Below, in pieces: positions 5,801-8,508 of a stretch of 8,508 nucleotides of DNA (position 1 is the stretch's first letter; each line of letters starts with the position of its first letter). The stretch covers positions 1 through 8,508 of the forward strand of contig DBIS01000157.1 of NCBI GenBank assembly GCA_002296975.1. The letters run 5' to 3'. The position numbers and the translations under genes are program-made. This DNA is from Deltaproteobacteria bacterium UBA796. GTDB lineage: Bacteria; Myxococcota_A; UBA796. The notes under the pieces were generated by a model that saw only the letters and a program-made list of their open reading frames with translations, had not been told where the DNA came from and searched no databases.

Positions 5801-6739
5801 CTACTTGGCGTAAGCAGTCGCCTCAGCCTCGGCCTGAACGCCTGGCCTCCAGCTACCCGAAGCCACCAACAAGTTGGCACCAGCTACCCGGAGAAGGTTG
5901 TCTGTGGTCGAGCCGATGTCCTCGGAACCACCGTCGATTCCCACCCGGCCCAAAGCCAAAGCCCAAGGCTTAGCCTCGATCGTGTAATCGCGAAGGGCTG
6001 CGACGGTGTCGCCGGTCAAGCTGAGGGTTTTAACCGCAAGCCCAGCCTTTTTAACCAACTTCGAGGCTGCCTCAAGGTGCTGCTCCAGCAAACCATTCTC
6101 AGTCTTATCGTCTCCCATCACTGTTACGATCTCAATGGCCTTATCTGCCTTGATCGCAAGGGTGATTGCACCCTTAAGGGCGCCGTAACTCTGAGCCGAA
6201 CCATCGAGCGCCACGGCGATATCACCTGGGCTTGAGAGTCCATCCACTTCGGTGTTGCGAACAATCAAGGTATCGACCTCGGTGCGCCGCAGCACACGCT
6301 CGCATACCGAACCGACTTGGCTGTCACGAACAGCACCTTGGCCCAGTGCGCCCATAATGAGCAGATCGTAATCGTCATCGCGGATATCACCGACCAAGGC
6401 TTCAAAGTTACGACCGTCGAAGTGCTTGCGCTCGAAGTTGAGCCCTTTCTCTTCGGAGAGCGCACCCATTTGGTCCAAATATGAGTCGGAGATCAAATGA
6501 AGACCGCGGGCAATCAGTGCATCGTGAATTTTACGTTGCTTCTCGAGTTCATTTTCCTCTTTGTATTCCTCAGGAAGCGTGAACTCCATTTGCTTGAAAC
6601 GCACATCGTGCAACTTGGCGGCGTAAACATGGCTACCCACCAGGCGGGCTTCAAAAAGTTCGCCTAGCTCAACACCGAGCTTCATTGCGGCATTTGAGTG
6701 ATCGGAGTTGTCGAGAGGAACGTGGATGCTGTTGTACAT
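5801..6739 (-). CDS. tandem-domain universal stress protein (UspA superfamily)
   Basis: 312 residues, two Usp domains, cytoplasmic. Domain 1 (about 1-163) begins with the typical IHVPLDNSDHSNAA strand-loop-helix and has the nucleotide-binding motif G130-x2-G133-x9-G143-S144 (GALGQGAVRDSQVGS), an exact match to G-2X-G-9X-G(S/T). Domain 2 (about 172-296) begins with IAVALDGSAQS and has GRVGIDGGSEDIGS (264-277), with eight rather than nine residues in the second spacer, so ATP binding there may be altered. An insertion rich in Glu and Lys (about 48-75) lies in domain 1. Start support: AGGAG nine bases before the ATG. It is a single-gene unit with its own promoter candidate and the shared terminator at its end. 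Usp proteins aid survival under stress such as starvation or energy limitation; the exact role here is unknown. Confidence 0.94.
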   Translation of the reverse strand: MYNSIHVPLDNSDHSNAAMKLGVELGELFEARLVGSHVYAAKLHDVRFKQMEFTLPEEYKEENELEKQRKIHDALIARGLHLISDSYLDQMGALSEEKGLNFERKHFDGRNFEALVGDIRDDDYDLLIMGALGQGAVRDSQVGSVCERVLRRTEVDTLIVRNTEVDGLSSPGDIAVALDGSAQSYGALKGAITLAIKADKAIEIVTVMGDDKTENGLLEQHLEAASKLVKKAGLAVKTLSLTGDTVAALRDYTIEAKPWALALGRVGIDGGSEDIGSTTDNLLRVAGANLLVASGSWRPGVQAEAEATAYAK

Positions 6740-6769
6740 GTAAGGGGTCTCCTGTTGAGGTCGGAAACC

Positions 6770-6797
6770 ATTATCGCGAGTCCAGCTTTACCGCCAA
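6770..6797 (-). promoter_or_regulatory. candidate sigma70-type promoter of the universal stress protein gene
   Basis: On the minus strand, TTGGCG (6797-6792) and GATAAT (6775-6770) are separated by 16 bases, close to the TTGACA/TATAAT consensus. Transcription would start near 6763, leaving a leader of about 24 bases with the AGGAG at 6753-6749. Confidence 0.45.
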
Positions 6798-6854
6798 CGG
6801 TCTTGGCCCGAATATGGGCTTGCGTACTCTTCCCCACCGTGTCACCTGCCCAAG

Positions 6855-7181
6855 ATGCCGTCACTTCCAGAAAATCCCGGACTCCAGGTGATGATCATAC
6901 TTGCTTGTGTCGGCATTCTGAGCTTGGTACTCGGCACCGCCGGCGCGGCCTTTCGACGAGACCGTACAGCACTCAAAGCCCTCGGTGGCCCACTCGTCGG
7001 CCTCATCGTCATCTTAGCCATGGGCCGCACCATCGCCGGGGCACACCTACCCTTGATGGGCTCGATCGTGTTGTGGGCCGCTTGGACCAGCCAAACAACG
7101 GCAAGGCCCTTTAACTACTTTGGGATTGTCGCCGCTGCGGGCTTAGGCAGCGCACTGATTGCCGGCTTATTTCTTTTTTGA
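6855..7181 (+). CDS. small hydrophobic membrane protein, unknown function
   Basis: 108 residues and strongly hydrophobic, with three or four predicted helices (about 12-31, 43-60, 66-77 and 86-108). A basic loop (FRRDR, about 33-37) lies after the first helix. No family is recognised and no catalytic motif is visible. Codon use looks like that of a real gene (many C or G third positions). The ATG at 6855 lacks a clear Shine-Dalgarno. GTG at 6888 or ATG at 6891, just before the first helix, are alternatives; GGA lies about nine bases before 6891. The gene is divergent from the universal stress protein gene, and its last 15 bases overlap the end of the convergent gene on the minus strand. Function is open. 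Confidence 0.7.
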   Translation: MPSLPENPGLQVMIILACVGILSLVLGTAGAAFRRDRTALKALGGPLVGLIVILAMGRTIAGAHLPLMGSIVLWAAWTSQTTARPFNYFGIVAAAGLGSALIAGLFLF

Positions 7182-7505
7182 GCCGCCCTTTAAATCTGGA
7201 GAAAAGCTGGCCCGCAACATCACCGCCGAGGCCCACAGTGCCACCGCGATAAAAAACCAATTGTAAGGGCTCGCAGGATCCCCTGCGCCGAGAGCCTTGC
7301 CCTGCTTAAGCAGCAGACTCATCGCCTTGATACCCACCAAAAAACTCATCAGCCGGGTAAATCGCCTGTATTGCCGAAGCAGCAATGCCGGAACGATACC
7401 GACGAGCGCAGCACCCAGCACAAAGAAACCCCACCACGGCACCCCGTAAAAGTCGTGACGGCGGTCAGGGGTGAGTTGAAGCCAAGCCCCGAAAAGGTAG
7501 ACCAC
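7167..7505 (-). CDS. small membrane protein, unknown function, start uncertain
   Basis: 112 residues from a GTG start, with helices at about 24-44 and 81-98, a hydrophobic stretch at 50-66, and a Lys-rich C-terminus (KGGSKKK). No known family recognised. The GTG at 7505 is the only canonical start codon between the upstream in-frame stop (7610-7608) and the body of the protein, and it has no clear Shine-Dalgarno. The frame upstream of it still reads like membrane protein (RRPYSRAALAYGLYG), so the annotated start cuts into a hydrophobic segment. A frameshift near an out-of-frame ATG at 7554, or a rare start codon, could explain this. It lies 65 bases after the larger membrane gene on the same strand, probably co-transcribed, and its 3' end overlaps the convergent gene by 15 bases. 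Confidence 0.72.
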   Translation of the reverse strand: MVYLFGAWLQLTPDRRHDFYGVPWWGFFVLGAALVGIVPALLLRQYRRFTRLMSFLVGIKAMSLLLKQGKALGAGDPASPYNWFFIAVALWASAVMLRASFSPDLKGGSKKK

Positions 7506-7527
7506 GCCGTACAGCCCATACGCAAGG

Positions 7528-7549
7528 GCCGCCCTCGAATAAGGGCGGC
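7528..7549. repeat. GC-rich hairpin between two co-directional genes
   Basis: Perfect inverted repeat GCCGCCCT (7528-7535) and AGGGCGGC (7542-7549) with a six-base loop. It lies between the stop of the larger membrane gene (7571) and the GTG of the small one (7505). No T-run follows on the minus strand, so it is not a classical intrinsic terminator. It may be an mRNA-stability or attenuation hairpin, or simply part of an N-terminal coding extension. Confidence 0.6.
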
Positions 7550-7570
7550 GCCATACCGAGACGAACGCTT

Positions 7571-8508
7571 CTATTTGGCTGCCAGATCTGCCCCGTGCTC
7601 GCCGTGGTCATCATGATCATGATTGCCAGGCTCCGTAATCCAAACAACCATTGCAACCAATGCGAAGAACAACAGCACACACACGCTGACCACCACTGTC
7701 GCGTAGCCGATCGCTGGGGTGAAAGCCGTGACAGAGGTGTCCTCGAGAATCTCATAAACATGCCAGTGCTGGCGCAAAGCTGAGCGCACAAAGCCCATCA
7801 ACGCCATCAACCAAGTGAACGACACCGCCAGGAAAATGAGCGTGTACTGTGAGCGCCGACTCACCTCACCCCAACGAATACGACCCACCTCTTTAGCGTT
7901 CTTGAAGAGCTTGACGTCGATGACCATGACCAGAAACATCACCACCAGGACGCTGAGCACCTGGTAAGGCGACATCGCGACCCGCTTGGTCGACTCCAGC
8001 CACATTTCTGGAATGTAGCCACCGACACCAATCACAATCACCACTGCAGCACCAATACCAAAGAGCGCTGCCTGAATCATTTTACCGGTCTTAGCCCAAG
8101 GCACTGTGGCCTCAAGGTTGCCCCGCCTGTACAGAATAAAGCTCAAGAATGTGGTCAAAATCATCAGGTTGACCGCAGTGTTCTTGGCACTCATGACACC
8201 AAGCAAACCGAAGATCGGGTGGTTGGTGCCACCGATGGCCGTCACCTCGGCGGATGTCATGTAGACCTGCAAAGACTTGGGCGTCGCCCAAACCAGAACG
8301 CAGACCGTGATGACTGCGAGCAGCCACTTGATCCAACCTGCGTAGCGTTCAGCGCCTTCGATACGGTCCATTCCCAACCACAAATAGTAGTTGGCCGCCA
8401 AAAACAGTCCGCCGATGAGCACCGCTTGCATAACGAAGAGCCATGAAAGAATGCCGCCCATCATGTATATGCCCAATTGTTGGTTGAACATGTAGATTTC
8501 GTAGCCGA
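7571..8508 (-). CDS. seven-helix membrane protein with His-rich tail, possibly respiratory (open at right edge)
   Basis: At least 306 residues from the first internal ATG (8491). The frame stays open to the window edge (upstream codons read GYEIY), so the true start may lie outside. Predicted helices are at about 12-40, 53-70, 92-120, 138-160, 176-195, 214-236 and 262-285. Notable blocks are SAKNTAVNLM (101-110), LMGFVRSALRQHWHVYEILEDTS (split at 231-253) and the tail HDHDDHGEHG (291-300), a possible metal-binding or sensing segment. The HWHVY block and helix layout recall cytochrome bd-like (CydA-related) membrane proteins of deltaproteobacteria, but I cannot confirm haem ligands and give this only as a possibility. 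It is the upstream partner of the small membrane protein at 7505. The stop TAG at 7573-7571 is clear. Confidence 0.85.
   Translation of the reverse strand, partial: GYEIYMFNQQLGIYMMGGILSWLFVMQAVLIGGLFLAANYYLWLGMDRIEGAERYAGWIKWLLAVITVCVLVWATPKSLQVYMTSAEVTAIGGTNHPIFGLLGVMSAKNTAVNLMILTTFLSFILYRRGNLEATVPWAKTGKMIQAALFGIGAAVVIVIGVGGYIPEMWLESTKRVAMSPYQVLSVLVVMFLVMVIDVKLFKNAKEVGRIRWGEVSRRSQYTLIFLAVSFTWLMALMGFVRSALRQHWHVYEILEDTSVTAFTPAIGYATVVVSVCVLLFFALVAMVVWITEPGNHDHDDHGEHGADLAAK

Noticed and set aside
5762..6235. 157-codon plus-strand frame
   Set aside because: It begins inside the terminator loop and lies antisense to the universal stress protein gene.
1..8508. CRISPR array, tRNA, rRNA, insertion sequence or defence system
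   Set aside because: No spaced direct repeats, cloverleaf sequence, transposase or nuclease motif was seen on either strand.

Overview
The window is a respiratory-chain region of a Gram-negative bacterium. Most of it is an aa3-type (A-family) haem-copper cytochrome c oxidase operon on the minus strand. Gene content and order (subunits III-IV-small CPYC protein-II-I-second III-lipoprotein cytochrome c, with a divergent SCO gene) fit deltaproteobacterial lineages such as Myxococcota or Bradymonadota. That placement is inference; no marker gene for taxonomy is present.

Layout, left to right. (1) 1-4788, minus strand, reading right to left: coxC (subunit III, 4788-4126), a caa3-type subunit IV (4114-3803), a 76-residue membrane protein with a CPYC motif (3803-3573), coxB (3567-2722), coxA (2718-883), a second subunit III-like gene (871-269), and a lipoprotein-like c-type cytochrome starting at 254 and cut by the window edge. 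Gaps are 0-14 bases, so this is almost certainly one transcript. (2) 4789-5079: divergent intergenic region with the promoters. (3) 5080-5730, plus strand: SCO/SenC copper chaperone for the CuA site. (4) 5745-5783: a strong bidirectional terminator. (5) 5801-6739, minus: tandem-domain universal stress protein with its own promoter candidate. (6) 6855-7181, plus: small membrane protein of unknown function whose 3' end overlaps, tail to tail, another small membrane protein on the minus strand (7167-7505). (7) 7571 to the right edge, minus: a seven-helix membrane protein with a His-rich tail, probably respiratory but not firmly identified.

How the genes work together: the SCO protein would deliver copper to CuA in CoxB. 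CoxB carries no fused cytochrome c, so the membrane-anchored cytochrome c at the operon end is a natural electron donor. CoxA holds the haem a, haem a3 and CuB centre.

The most notable point is in CoxA and CoxB. All haem and CuB ligands, the Tyr of the His-Tyr crosslink and the D-channel residues are present. The K-channel residues are replaced: Ser291 to Gly, Thr351 to Ala and Lys354 to Leu (Paracoccus numbering), and the K-channel entrance Glu of subunit II appears to be Gln. The Mg-ligand Asp404 is also Ala. This points to a divergent A-family oxidase with an altered or absent K pathway. No CRISPR array, tRNA, rRNA, insertion sequence or phage gene was seen.
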